Program-made: the position numbers and the translations under genes
Origin: Phycisphaerales bacterium AB-hyl4
GTDB lineage: Bacteria > Planctomycetota > Phycisphaerae > Phycisphaerales > Phycisphaeraceae
Reading direction: 5' to 3'
Assembly (NCBI GenBank): GCA_041821185.1
Contig: JBGUBD010000002.1
Coordinates: forward strand, 186,001-250,000
DNA length: 64,000 bases
Shown: positions 16,239 through 23,270 of the stretch, one piece after another
Numbering within the stretch: the stretch's first letter is position 1
Layout of the letters: each line of letters begins with the position of its first letter
Notes under the pieces: generated by a model
The model's input: the letters and a program-made list of their open reading frames with translations, nothing else
What the model was told of the DNA's origin: nothing
Database searches by the model: none

Positions 16239-18371
16239 TTACACCATCGCCCACAAGACGAGGGCGGTGATGATGGCGACGCCGGCGGCCATGCCCAGGC
16301 CGTAGCCTTGCAGTCGACCGTTTTGCGACGGCCGCAGGCCCAGGCCCAGCAGCCGTGGCACCCACGCCAAGCCGTACACGATGCCGTTGATCAGGAACTG
16401 GTCGAGGATGTAGAAGACCCAGCCCATCAGCCGCAGCGGGCGACGGATCAGGACGTCGTAAATCTCATCGACGTAGTACTTGTTGTTCAGCAGCGTCACG
16501 ATGGGTCGTGTCGCGTCGGCGAGCTTCGCGACGGCGTCGCGGTTCTTCACGTGCAGGTACCACGCCAGGGCGATGGCGACGATGGCGATCGCACCGCTGA
16601 TGAAGAACATCGCGATGTGCGGGTCCATGCCCAGCAGCGGTCGGCCGTGCGGGATGCTGGTGTGCGTGCGGGCGGTGGAGTCGTAGACCATGCTGCCGAT
16701 CCAGCCGTAGCTGTGGCCGCCGAACGCACCGACATAGCCGAGCAGTCCGCCGAACAGCGAGCCGATGGCGAGAATGACCAGCGGGATGTTCATGGGCCAC
16801 CACGGCATTTCGTGCGGCTCGTGGTGATGGCCGTGGGCATGATCGGCGCCATGCTCGTCGTGGTGAGCTTCGTGGCCGTGGTCTGCGTCGGCGTGGCTGT
16901 GATCAGGCGATTGCGGCTCGGGGGCGCCGTGATCGTCGTCGCCCATCTCCCACTTTTCAGGGCCCCAGAAGACGCGGAACCAGGCGCGGAAGCCGTAGCT
17001 GGCGGTGATGAAGGCCGTGACCAGCGCGAGGATGCCGAGCGTGAAGTACCACGCGCTGGCGCCCTCTTCGGCTCGACCCCAGTCGAGCGTGTAGGCGATG
17101 ATCATGTCCTTGGAGAAGAAGCCGGTGGTCAGCGGGAAGCCGGCAAGCGCGAGGCAGGCCGCGAACATCAGCCAGCAGGTTACGGGCATTTTGTGCCGAA
17201 GGCCGGACATCTTGCGGATGTCGAGCTGGCCCGCCATGGCATGCATGACAGAGCCGGCGGTGAGGAACAGCAGGCCCTTGAAGAATGCATGGCTGATCAG
17301 GTGCCACATCCCCGCGGTGGGCGCAAGCACGCCCACGCCGAGGAACATGTAGCCCAGTTGTGAGACGGTGGAGTAGGCGAAGATCTTTTTAATGTCGTAC
17401 TGACATAGGGCGATCGTCGCGGCGAAGATCGCGGTCAGGCCGCCGATGGTCGCGACGGTGGGCAGGGCGTAAGGGCTGAACTCGAACAGCGGCATCAGCC
17501 GGGCGACCATGTAGACGCCGGAGGTGACCATGGTGGCGGCGTGGATGAGGGCGGAGACGGGCGACGGGCCTTCCATCGCGTCCGGCAGCCAGACGTAGAA
17601 CGGAATCTGCGCCGACTTGCCCAGAGCACCGAGCAGCAGCAGCAGGGGGGCTGCCATCACCCAGGTGGTGTTCTCCGGCAGGCTGGCGGACTCATAAGCG
17701 GCAAGGGCGCCTTCGGTGAGGCTGGAGACGTCGACCTGCCCGATGAGCGCCTGCGCCGCGGGGAGGATGTCGGCGTAGTGCACCGACCCGAAGGTCATGT
17801 ACACGGTGAGGATGCCCATCGCGAAGCCGAGGTCGCCGATGCGGTTGACGATGAACGCCTTTTTCGCCGCCTCGACCGCCGCGGGCTTGTGGTAGTAGTA
17901 GCCGATCAGCAGGTAGCTGGCCAAGCCGACCATTTCCCAGCCGAGGTAGAGCATGATGAGGTTGGAGCCCATCACCATGCTGGTCATCGCAAAGATGAAT
18001 AGCGCCACGGCCGCGAAGAAGCGGGCGTACCCGCGATCGCCCGCCATGTAGCCGGTGGCGTAGAGCGCCACCAGCGAGCCGATGCCCGTGACCACGAACA
18101 GCATGACCATGGTCAGCGTGTCCATGTAGTAGGCGAAGTCGGCGGTGAAGTCGCCTACATGGATCCATCGGAAGAACGTGACCGTTTCGCCGACGTCGAG
18201 CCCGCGCACCTGGCCATAGACCGAAATGGCCATGAGGAAGGGAATCGCGATCGACGCGACGCAGATGGCCCCGGCCGCCTTGCGCCACTGCGGCTTGATG
18301 CAGCAGATCATGCAAAGCACCGCACCGAGCAGCGGAATCCAGGGCAGAAATTTGATCAGGTCGAGGTCCAT
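16239..18371 (-). CDS. nuoL: NADH-quinone oxidoreductase subunit L
   Basis: NuoL is the distal antiporter-like subunit of complex I, with the long lateral helix. The 710-residue protein carries LYLGWEMVGLASYLLIGYYY (glutamate E146), GALGKSAQIPFYVWLPDAM with lysine K252, and HAFFKGLLFLTAGSVMHAM. A soluble loop at about residues 478-521 holds 14 histidines mixed with Asp and Glu, which is not part of the canonical subunit and could bind metal. The length is above the usual 600-650 because of this loop. The repeat at 18376 lies just before its ATG. Confidence 0.96.
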   Translation of the reverse strand: MDLDLIKFLPWIPLLGAVLCMICCIKPQWRKAAGAICVASIAIPFLMAISVYGQVRGLDVGETVTFFRWIHVGDFTADFAYYMDTLTMVMLFVVTGIGSLVALYATGYMAGDRGYARFFAAVALFIFAMTSMVMGSNLIMLYLGWEMVGLASYLLIGYYYHKPAAVEAAKKAFIVNRIGDLGFAMGILTVYMTFGSVHYADILPAAQALIGQVDVSSLTEGALAAYESASLPENTTWVMAAPLLLLLGALGKSAQIPFYVWLPDAMEGPSPVSALIHAATMVTSGVYMVARLMPLFEFSPYALPTVATIGGLTAIFAATIALCQYDIKKIFAYSTVSQLGYMFLGVGVLAPTAGMWHLISHAFFKGLLFLTAGSVMHAMAGQLDIRKMSGLRHKMPVTCWLMFAACLALAGFPLTTGFFSKDMIIAYTLDWGRAEEGASAWYFTLGILALVTAFITASYGFRAWFRVFWGPEKWEMGDDDHGAPEPQSPDHSHADADHGHEAHHDEHGADHAHGHHHEPHEMPWWPMNIPLVILAIGSLFGGLLGYVGAFGGHSYGWIGSMVYDSTARTHTSIPHGRPLLGMDPHIAMFFISGAIAIVAIALAWYLHVKNRDAVAKLADATRPIVTLLNNKYYVDEIYDVLIRRPLRLMGWVFYILDQFLINGIVYGLAWVPRLLGLGLRPSQNGRLQGYGLGMAAGVAIITALVLWAMV

Positions 18372-18375
18372 GGTT

Positions 18376-18476
18376 CGTCCGAATTTCTAATTTTTAATCG
18401 CTGATTGCTGATTGAAAGGCCATCGCGTCATGCAGTGACAATTCGCAATTAGAAATCAGCAATCAGCAATTCCCTC
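18376..18476. repeat. AAT-rich inverted repeat between nuoK and nuoL
   Basis: The left arm (18376-18413) contains TTTCTAATTTTTAATC and GCTGATTGCTGATTG; the right arm (18438-18476) contains GCAATTAGAAATCAGC and AATCAGCAATTCCCTC. They flank a GC-richer centre. The right arm from 18445 to 18476 is identical over 32 bases to 18867-18898, and both run straight into the stop codon of the upstream gene (nuoK here, nuoJ there). Confidence 0.85.
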
Positions 18477-18796
18477 TAGCCTCGCATCAATGCCCACGCC
18501 TGCGCGTCCAGCGTGCGTCGGCGTCGGAACAGCAATACCACCAGGCCCAGCGCCAGCGCCGCCTCGGCCGCCGCGATGGTCAGCACGAAAATCACAAACG
18601 TCTGGCCGGTCACATTCACATGGAACCGACTGAACGCGACAAGCGACACGACAATGCCCTGAAACATCAACTCGGTACAGAGGAACATGATGATCAGGTT
18701 CCGCCGTGCGATAAAGCCGATCATTCCGAGCGAAAAAAGAATCGCTCCGAGCACCAGGAAGTGCGACAGCAGCAGGTTATCGATGGGTTCAGGCAT
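18476..18796 (-). CDS. nuoK: NADH-quinone oxidoreductase subunit K
   Basis: NuoK is a small three-helix membrane subunit of complex I (homologue of MrpC and ND4L). The 106-residue length is typical. The buried glutamates used in proton transfer are visible in IIMFLCTELMFQG and TIAAAEAALALGLVVLLFRR. Upstream of the ATG there is only A-rich repeat arm (18799-18835), with no Shine-Dalgarno site, which suggests coupling to nuoJ or initiation aided by the A-rich leader. Confidence 0.95.
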   Translation of the reverse strand: MPEPIDNLLLSHFLVLGAILFSLGMIGFIARRNLIIMFLCTELMFQGIVVSLVAFSRFHVNVTGQTFVIFVLTIAAAEAALALGLVVLLFRRRRTLDAQAWALMRG

Positions 18797-18798
18797 CA

Positions 18799-18898
18799 GT
18801 TTGATTTCTAATTTTTAATTTCTGATTTCTAATCTGATGAACGGTACTGTTGCCGTGGCAAAATCAGCAATTAGAAATCAGCAATCAGCAATTCCCTC
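18799..18898. repeat. AAT-rich inverted repeat between nuoJ and nuoK
   Basis: The left arm (18799-18835) is a run of TTTCTAATTTTTAATTTC and TGATTTCTAATC; the right arm (18862-18898) includes AATCAGCAATTAGAAATC and AGCAATCAGCAATTCCCTC. The centre is GC-richer. The element fills the whole 100-base spacer, touching the nuoJ stop codon and ending three bases from the nuoK ATG. Confidence 0.85.
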
Positions 18899-19871
18899 AG
18901 GTTCCCACTCGTCCCCCGCTCGCGCCGCGGGCTTCGGAGTCATGCGGGCCCGGTTCGTCGTGCGGGTGTGTCGTTGCGCCCGTTTCGTCCGGCACGGGCG
19001 GGGTCGGTTTCTCTTCTTCTTCAATGCGCGTCTTGGCGATCACCACCGCGCCGATCAGGGCGATCAGCAGGATGATGCCCGCGAGTTCGAGCCCCAGCGG
19101 GTGAGAGCGGAACAGGTCCAGGCCGACGCGTTCGGTGTTGGAAATGCCCTGCGTGCCGCCGAGTGCGACGGCGTATTCGGTTTCGGTACCCAGTTCGGGG
19201 TTCAGTTGTGCCTGGATACGCTCGGTCAACCGCATGCTCGGGCGATTGGTGAGCACCTCGGCCATGAGTTGCTCGTCTGACTCCATCCACGCGGCTTCAT
19301 TGCTCGTGATGCCCGGGTCGGTCGTCACCTGCAACAGCACCGCTAGCAGCAAAAAGCCGGCGACAATCGCGCCGACTGGCTCGCGGGCGACGCGGTCATA
19401 GTCGGGCGAAACGTCCGGCTCGTTGGCGGGCGAATCTTCACCCACCGCCGGGGCGGATTGCGTTGCGAGCATGATCACGAACATGTAGGTGACCAGAATC
19501 GCGCCGCCGTAGATGATGATCATGGCAAAGGCCATGAACTCCGCCGCGAGGATGAGCAGCAGGCCCGCCGAGGAAAGCACGACCATCACGAACCACAATG
19601 CCGAGTAGACCGGCCGTGTGTGCGTGATGACGCGGACGGCCCCGACGATGGAGATCGCCGCGAACAGGTAGTAGTAGCCGAACGTCTCCCAGGGGATGCC
19701 AGCCAGTTCGCTCGGCAGGCTCGCCGCGAGGAACAGCCAGAGGCCGCCCAAGGCCGCCGCACCGATAACCGCCCCGACAAGGCCGAGGTTGAACCGCCGT
19801 TTGGGCATGATCAGCAGCAGCGCGACTGCGCCGAGGATCGAAGCCAGATAGATCGCAAGTGGCGTTTGCAT
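18897..19871 (-). CDS. nuoJ: NADH-quinone oxidoreductase subunit J, extended form
   Basis: NuoJ is a membrane subunit of complex I near the quinone module. The core (residues 1-145) shows five helices and the recognisable AEFMAFAMIIIYGGAILVTYMFVIML segment containing the pi-bulge helix. At 324 residues it is far longer than the usual 160-200. A polar linker (about 145-170, 195-255) surrounds an extra helix, and another hydrophobic helix follows (LELAGIILLIALIGAVVIA), then a proline-rich tail. It is the first gene of the local block; nuoA to nuoI are not in this window, and lpxD lies upstream. Confidence 0.92.
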   Translation of the reverse strand: MQTPLAIYLASILGAVALLLIMPKRRFNLGLVGAVIGAAALGGLWLFLAASLPSELAGIPWETFGYYYLFAAISIVGAVRVITHTRPVYSALWFVMVVLSSAGLLLILAAEFMAFAMIIIYGGAILVTYMFVIMLATQSAPAVGEDSPANEPDVSPDYDRVAREPVGAIVAGFLLLAVLLQVTTDPGITSNEAAWMESDEQLMAEVLTNRPSMRLTERIQAQLNPELGTETEYAVALGGTQGISNTERVGLDLFRSHPLGLELAGIILLIALIGAVVIAKTRIEEEEKPTPPVPDETGATTHPHDEPGPHDSEARGASGGRVGT

Positions 19872-19983
19872 GCCGCCTTGTGTCCAGTTTCAGCACACTG
19901 TAAATCTGCCAACGCTCGCGCGCCAGACCACGAAGCGAACAGGATAGGACCGTTGCGCAAGCTTTGCAACAAACGGCCCCATG

Positions 19984-20068
19984 CCGATGCAATCAGCGAT
20001 GAGCGATCAGCAATTAGAAATTCCCACCGATCCGGCCCTTCGCTCGCCAACTCGCTCAGGGCTCGGCT
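19984..20068 (-). repeat. Composite dispersed repeat, copy 2
   Basis: This is the reverse-oriented partner of 7639-7723, with about 75 of 85 positions identical and no gaps. The AAT-rich half contains AATCAGCGATGAGCG and ATCAGCAATTAGAAATTCCC, so it belongs to both repeat families. It lies in the 207-base spacer between nuoJ and lpxD, ending ten bases from the lpxD stop. Confidence 0.8.
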
Positions 20069-20078
20069 GAAGGATGGG

Positions 20079-21155
20079 TCATTCCTCGCTCGCGGCTTCC
20101 AACTCGGCGAGCTTCGCCTCCAGCTTTTCGATACGCTTTCGCATCTTGCGGGAGTCGGCGACAAGGTCGGGCAGTCGTGTCATCGCCAAGATCTGCCGCT
20201 TCGCGTCGGCGAACGGCTGTGCGGGGGCACCGCCGAACTGCACCTTGTCGGGTACATCGCTGGCCACGCCGGATTTGGCTGCGATTTGTGTCTGATCGCC
20301 CACCTTCAAGTGGCCCGCCACGCCGACCTGCCCGCCCATCGCGACGTACGCTCCGGTCGTCACCGAGCCTGCCAACCCCACCTGGGCGACGAGCAGGTTG
20401 AACGGGCCCACCTTTGAGCCGTGGCCGATGGTGACGCCGTTGGAGAATTTGCTGCCCCGGCCGACAACGGTCGAGCCCATGGTGGCCCGGTCGACCGAGC
20501 AGTGGGCGCCCATCTCTACATCGTCCTCGATGACGACGTTGCCGGCGGGCGGAATTTTGTGATGCACCGGGGGTTGGCCCGGCTCGCCATGGGTCGCATA
20601 GCCGAAGCCGTCCTGTCCGATGGAGCAGCCGGCGTGGAGGGTGACGCGACTCCCCAGCCGACATGCATCGTACACCGTGACGCCGGGGTGCAAGGTGCAT
20701 TGATCGCCCACCGTCGCCCCTCGTCCGACGTAGCTGTGCGGGTAGAGCACGCAGCCATCGCCGACGACCGCCCCCTCACTCACCACGGCGAAAGGCCCGA
20801 TGTAGCAATCGCGGCCGATCGTGGCGGACGACGCGATCGACGCCTGCTCGGAGATGCCGGGCGCGGGCGGCGAGCGAAAGCCGACCAACTCGACCATCGC
20901 CTGGCGAAAGGCGAAGTACGGGTCGTCGGCGATTAGCAGCAGTCGATCGTCCGCCATCCGTACATCGTCGGCCGACACCACCACCGCCCCGGCCTGCGTC
21001 GTGCCGAGCAGCTTCGCGTACTTGCGATTCGCCAGAAAACTCACATCACTCGGCTGCGCCTGCTCAAGCGTGGCGCAGCCGGTCAGTTCGACATCACCGT
21101 TGCCCTGCACGGTCGCGCCGATGCGTCGGGCCAGATCGTTGGCAGTCATGCTCAT
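20079..21155 (-). CDS. lpxD: UDP-3-O-acylglucosamine N-acyltransferase
   Basis: LpxD adds the N-linked hydroxyacyl chain to UDP-3-O-acyl-GlcN in lipid A synthesis. The product of 358 residues has the N-terminal uridine-binding domain (SFLANRKYAKLLGTTQAGAV), then hexapeptide repeats of a left-handed beta helix (IGRDCYIGPFAVVSEGAVVGDGC and on), GQDGFGYA with the conserved region and HHKIPPAGNVVIEDDVEMGA bearing the catalytic histidine, and a C-terminal helical coiled coil. ATG 21155 or 21149 are both possible; upstream residues look random. A terminator upstream at 21238 suggests it has its own promoter. Confidence 0.95.
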   Translation of the reverse strand: MSMTANDLARRIGATVQGNGDVELTGCATLEQAQPSDVSFLANRKYAKLLGTTQAGAVVVSADDVRMADDRLLLIADDPYFAFRQAMVELVGFRSPPAPGISEQASIASSATIGRDCYIGPFAVVSEGAVVGDGCVLYPHSYVGRGATVGDQCTLHPGVTVYDACRLGSRVTLHAGCSIGQDGFGYATHGEPGQPPVHHKIPPAGNVVIEDDVEMGAHCSVDRATMGSTVVGRGSKFSNGVTIGHGSKVGPFNLLVAQVGLAGSVTTGAYVAMGGQVGVAGHLKVGDQTQIAAKSGVASDVPDKVQFGGAPAQPFADAKRQILAMTRLPDLVADSRKMRKRIEKLEAKLAELEAASEE

Positions 21156-21237
21156 AACTGCGACAGCATAGCAGCGCCGGCACTGTGATTTCGAATCATC
21201 GACATCACACGCCTGAGCGGCGTCGCGATGTGGGGAC

Positions 21238-21277
21238 AAAAAAAAGCCCCCCCGAGCCAAACGGGCCTCGAGGGGGC
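21238..21277 (-). terminator. Rho-independent terminator after the small lipoprotein gene
   Basis: On the minus strand a GC-rich hairpin (about ten pairs with one bulge, 21246-21277) is followed by eight T residues (21245-21238). It lies about 65 bases after the stop of the gene at 21344 and before lpxD. Confidence 0.8.
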
Positions 21278-21343
21278 GGGGGGCGTGTGGGCAACAAATC
21301 AGGTGTGGGCGCCCCCATGGTGTTCAAGTTGTGGCCGAGCCGA

Positions 21344-21715
21344 TCAATCGATCGGGTTCACCACGATGTTGATCTGGTCGCGGATCACGCGGCCATCGCT
21401 TTGCAACTCGGCGGTGACCACAGCCGTGCCGGCCTGATCGCTGGTGAACCGAGCCATACGGCCCTCTTCGGTCGGTTCGATCTCGCCGACCGACGTGCTC
21501 CAGTCGATTTCCACGTCACGGCCGAGCAGGTTAGCCGTCTGCGCCATCACCGTGGTGGTTTCGCCGACGAGGATGTTCGTGTCGCTCGCCGAGAGACTTA
21601 CGGTCGGTTCCTGAGCATCCATCGCAGTGGGGCCTTGCTCACACGCCCCAAGCATCGCGATCGCCGCCACCAGACTGAACATTCCACCAATACGCATTCG
21701 CTTACTTCTCATCAT
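21344..21715 (-). CDS. Small lipoprotein with Ig-like domain, copy 1
   Basis: The 123-residue product begins with a lipoprotein signal peptide ending in the lipobox AMLGAC, and so should be anchored in a membrane by its N-terminal cysteine. The mature part is a single beta-rich domain of about 95 residues (PTVSLSASDTNILVGETTTV, later RMARFTSDQAGTAVVTAEL) that looks like a bacterial Ig-like (BIG) fold. AAGGAAAG precedes ATG 21715; the longer frame is not supported. A close paralogue is at 42878-43243. It is monocistronic with its own terminator. Function is unknown. Confidence 0.75.
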   Translation of the reverse strand: MMRSKRMRIGGMFSLVAAIAMLGACEQGPTAMDAQEPTVSLSASDTNILVGETTTVMAQTANLLGRDVEIDWSTSVGEIEPTEEGRMARFTSDQAGTAVVTAELQSDGRVIRDQINIVVNPID

Positions 21716-22035
21716 GATCCACTTTCCTTTCACAACCGCCCGGTATCGTTCACACGCACGCCCCGCCCGGGCAGCGGAGGCTACCGATCTCAGCACGAAA
21801 ATGCAGCGAAAACCGCTTCATCGTCGCACTACATCGGCCAGAGGCACACGCCTCTTCAACAAGAGGTACGGGGGTGCTTCGACGAATGGATGATGTTTAT
21901 TTGGGAATTATCGAACGCAACGCTTGCAACGAAATGACAGATCTCAACGCCATGGTCTGTGCGGGATCGCAACGACGGTGGCGGACAACAATCGACGCGA
22001 CCACGCTTTGCGATTGACCAATATCGATGAAGGGA
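21716..22035. other. 320-base gene-free stretch upstream of the lipoprotein gene
   Basis: No credible coding frame is visible. It holds the leader of the minus-strand lipoprotein gene, an AT-rich patch (21890-21920) suited to a promoter, and a perfect AGAGGC-ACAC-GCCTCT hairpin (21840-21855) that would lie in the long 5' leader. The part near 22035 is the trailer of the aldo/keto reductase gene. Confidence 0.5.
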
Positions 22036-23100
22036 CTACACGCTCACTGGCGCGACGTAGCTGCTGCGGACGCTTCCGCTCTCTGCCGTGCTGCTCTTAA
22101 GGTCGCACGGATGGGCGACATCGCCCAGATCGAAGTCGCGCTCGTACAACGCCGCGACTTCGCTGAGCACATCCTCGCCAAGCGGCGGCGCATCACACGC
22201 CGCTGCGAACGTCTGCACGTCTTCAAGGTTCAGCAGGTTCGGCTCAATGCTGACCATCGCCGGCTGTGCCGCGAGCCACTGGAAAGCGAACTGACGTAGC
22301 GTCAGCCCCAGCTTCGCCGCGATGGGTTTGAGAATGGTGTTTTTCCGCAGGCCGTACACCAGCCAGTTACGATCGCGAAACTTGCGATGATCGTGCGCCG
22401 GGAACTGGTGATTCTCACTTTTGAATTCTTCATCGAGCATGCCCGAGTTGGTTGGCACGCGTGCGATCACGCCGCCCGCGCCGCGCTTGGCCGCTACTTC
22501 GCAAAACTCCCTGCCGGGGTCTTGTTCATAGACGTTCATCACCGTCTGCACCGTCGCCGCGCCGCGCTGGAACGACTCGTAACCTTCTTCGCGCCAGCCG
22601 ATCGCCGGGCCGAGTGCGACGCCCCATTCGCGGATCTTGCCTTCGCGCTTGATCGCTTCGAGGGTATCGAACAGTTCATCGGTGAACTGCGGGAGCTTGA
22701 GGTTATGTGCCTGGTAGAGATCAATGCAGTCGATACTCATTCGCTTAAGCGATTGTTCGAGCTCGAAGCGGATGGCTTTGGCGGAGAAGTCCTGCTTGCG
22801 TTCGCGGTGGCCGCCTTCTTCGCCTGGGTCCTTGTAGAAGTCGTAGCCGAACTTGCTGGCGATGATGAGGTTGTCACGGCCTGCGTGGTCGATGGTGGCT
22901 TTCATGAGCGCTTCGGCGCGGCCGTTGCCGTACGCCGGGGCGGTGTCGAAAAAGTTGACGCCCAGGTCGTATGCCTGGTTCTGAAGGCGGACGCCGTCCT
23001 CGTCGGTGAATTCGCCCCACCAGTTCGTGCCGAAGACGAAGTTGCCAAACGCCAGCAGGGAAACGGACAGGTCAGTGCCGGGGATGTTGCGGTATTGCAT
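22036..23100 (-). CDS. Aldo/keto reductase
   Basis: This is an NADPH-dependent oxidoreductase of the AKR barrel family, 354 residues. The catalytic tetrad is visible: D52 and Y57 (NFFDTAPAYGNG), K83 (IIASKFGYDF) and H132 (IDLYQAHNLKLP). The rest follows the barrel order, ending with LTLRQFAFQWLAAQPAMVSIEP and a C-terminal extension. The subgroup resembles L-glyceraldehyde-3-phosphate-reductase-like or YajO-like enzymes, but the substrate is not readable. It has no operon partner. Confidence 0.9.
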   Translation of the reverse strand: MQYRNIPGTDLSVSLLAFGNFVFGTNWWGEFTDEDGVRLQNQAYDLGVNFFDTAPAYGNGRAEALMKATIDHAGRDNLIIASKFGYDFYKDPGEEGGHRERKQDFSAKAIRFELEQSLKRMSIDCIDLYQAHNLKLPQFTDELFDTLEAIKREGKIREWGVALGPAIGWREEGYESFQRGAATVQTVMNVYEQDPGREFCEVAAKRGAGGVIARVPTNSGMLDEEFKSENHQFPAHDHRKFRDRNWLVYGLRKNTILKPIAAKLGLTLRQFAFQWLAAQPAMVSIEPNLLNLEDVQTFAAACDAPPLGEDVLSEVAALYERDFDLGDVAHPCDLKSSTAESGSVRSSYVAPVSV

Positions 23101-23182
23101 GGGTCAATCGTGGGGTGTTGGAGGTTCGGTTGAATCAACGGCATTTTAGCCGGTTCGCGGTAGTGGTGTGGCGAGGGGTGCG

Positions 23183-23218
23183 GGGTTTCTGGTTTGTGGT
23201 TTCTCGTTTCTGGTTTTG
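23183..23218. repeat. CCAGAAACC-family repeat arm
   Basis: A single arm of GGTTTCTGGTTTGTGGTTTC and CGTTTCTGGTTTTG in the spacer between the aldo/keto reductase start and the end of the GspE-like gene. No complementary arm is present next to it. Confidence 0.65.
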
Positions 23219-23270
23219 CATGACGGGCTCGCCACGCGTAATTCAGAGGTGAATAATCACAACCGGGAGA

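Noticed and set aside
13701..17363. Open frame of 1220 residues on the plus strand
   Set aside because: It lies wholly antisense to nuoL, nuoM and nuoN, is dominated by Glu, Gln, Arg, His and Asp, and shows no domain. It is a shadow of high-GC coding DNA.
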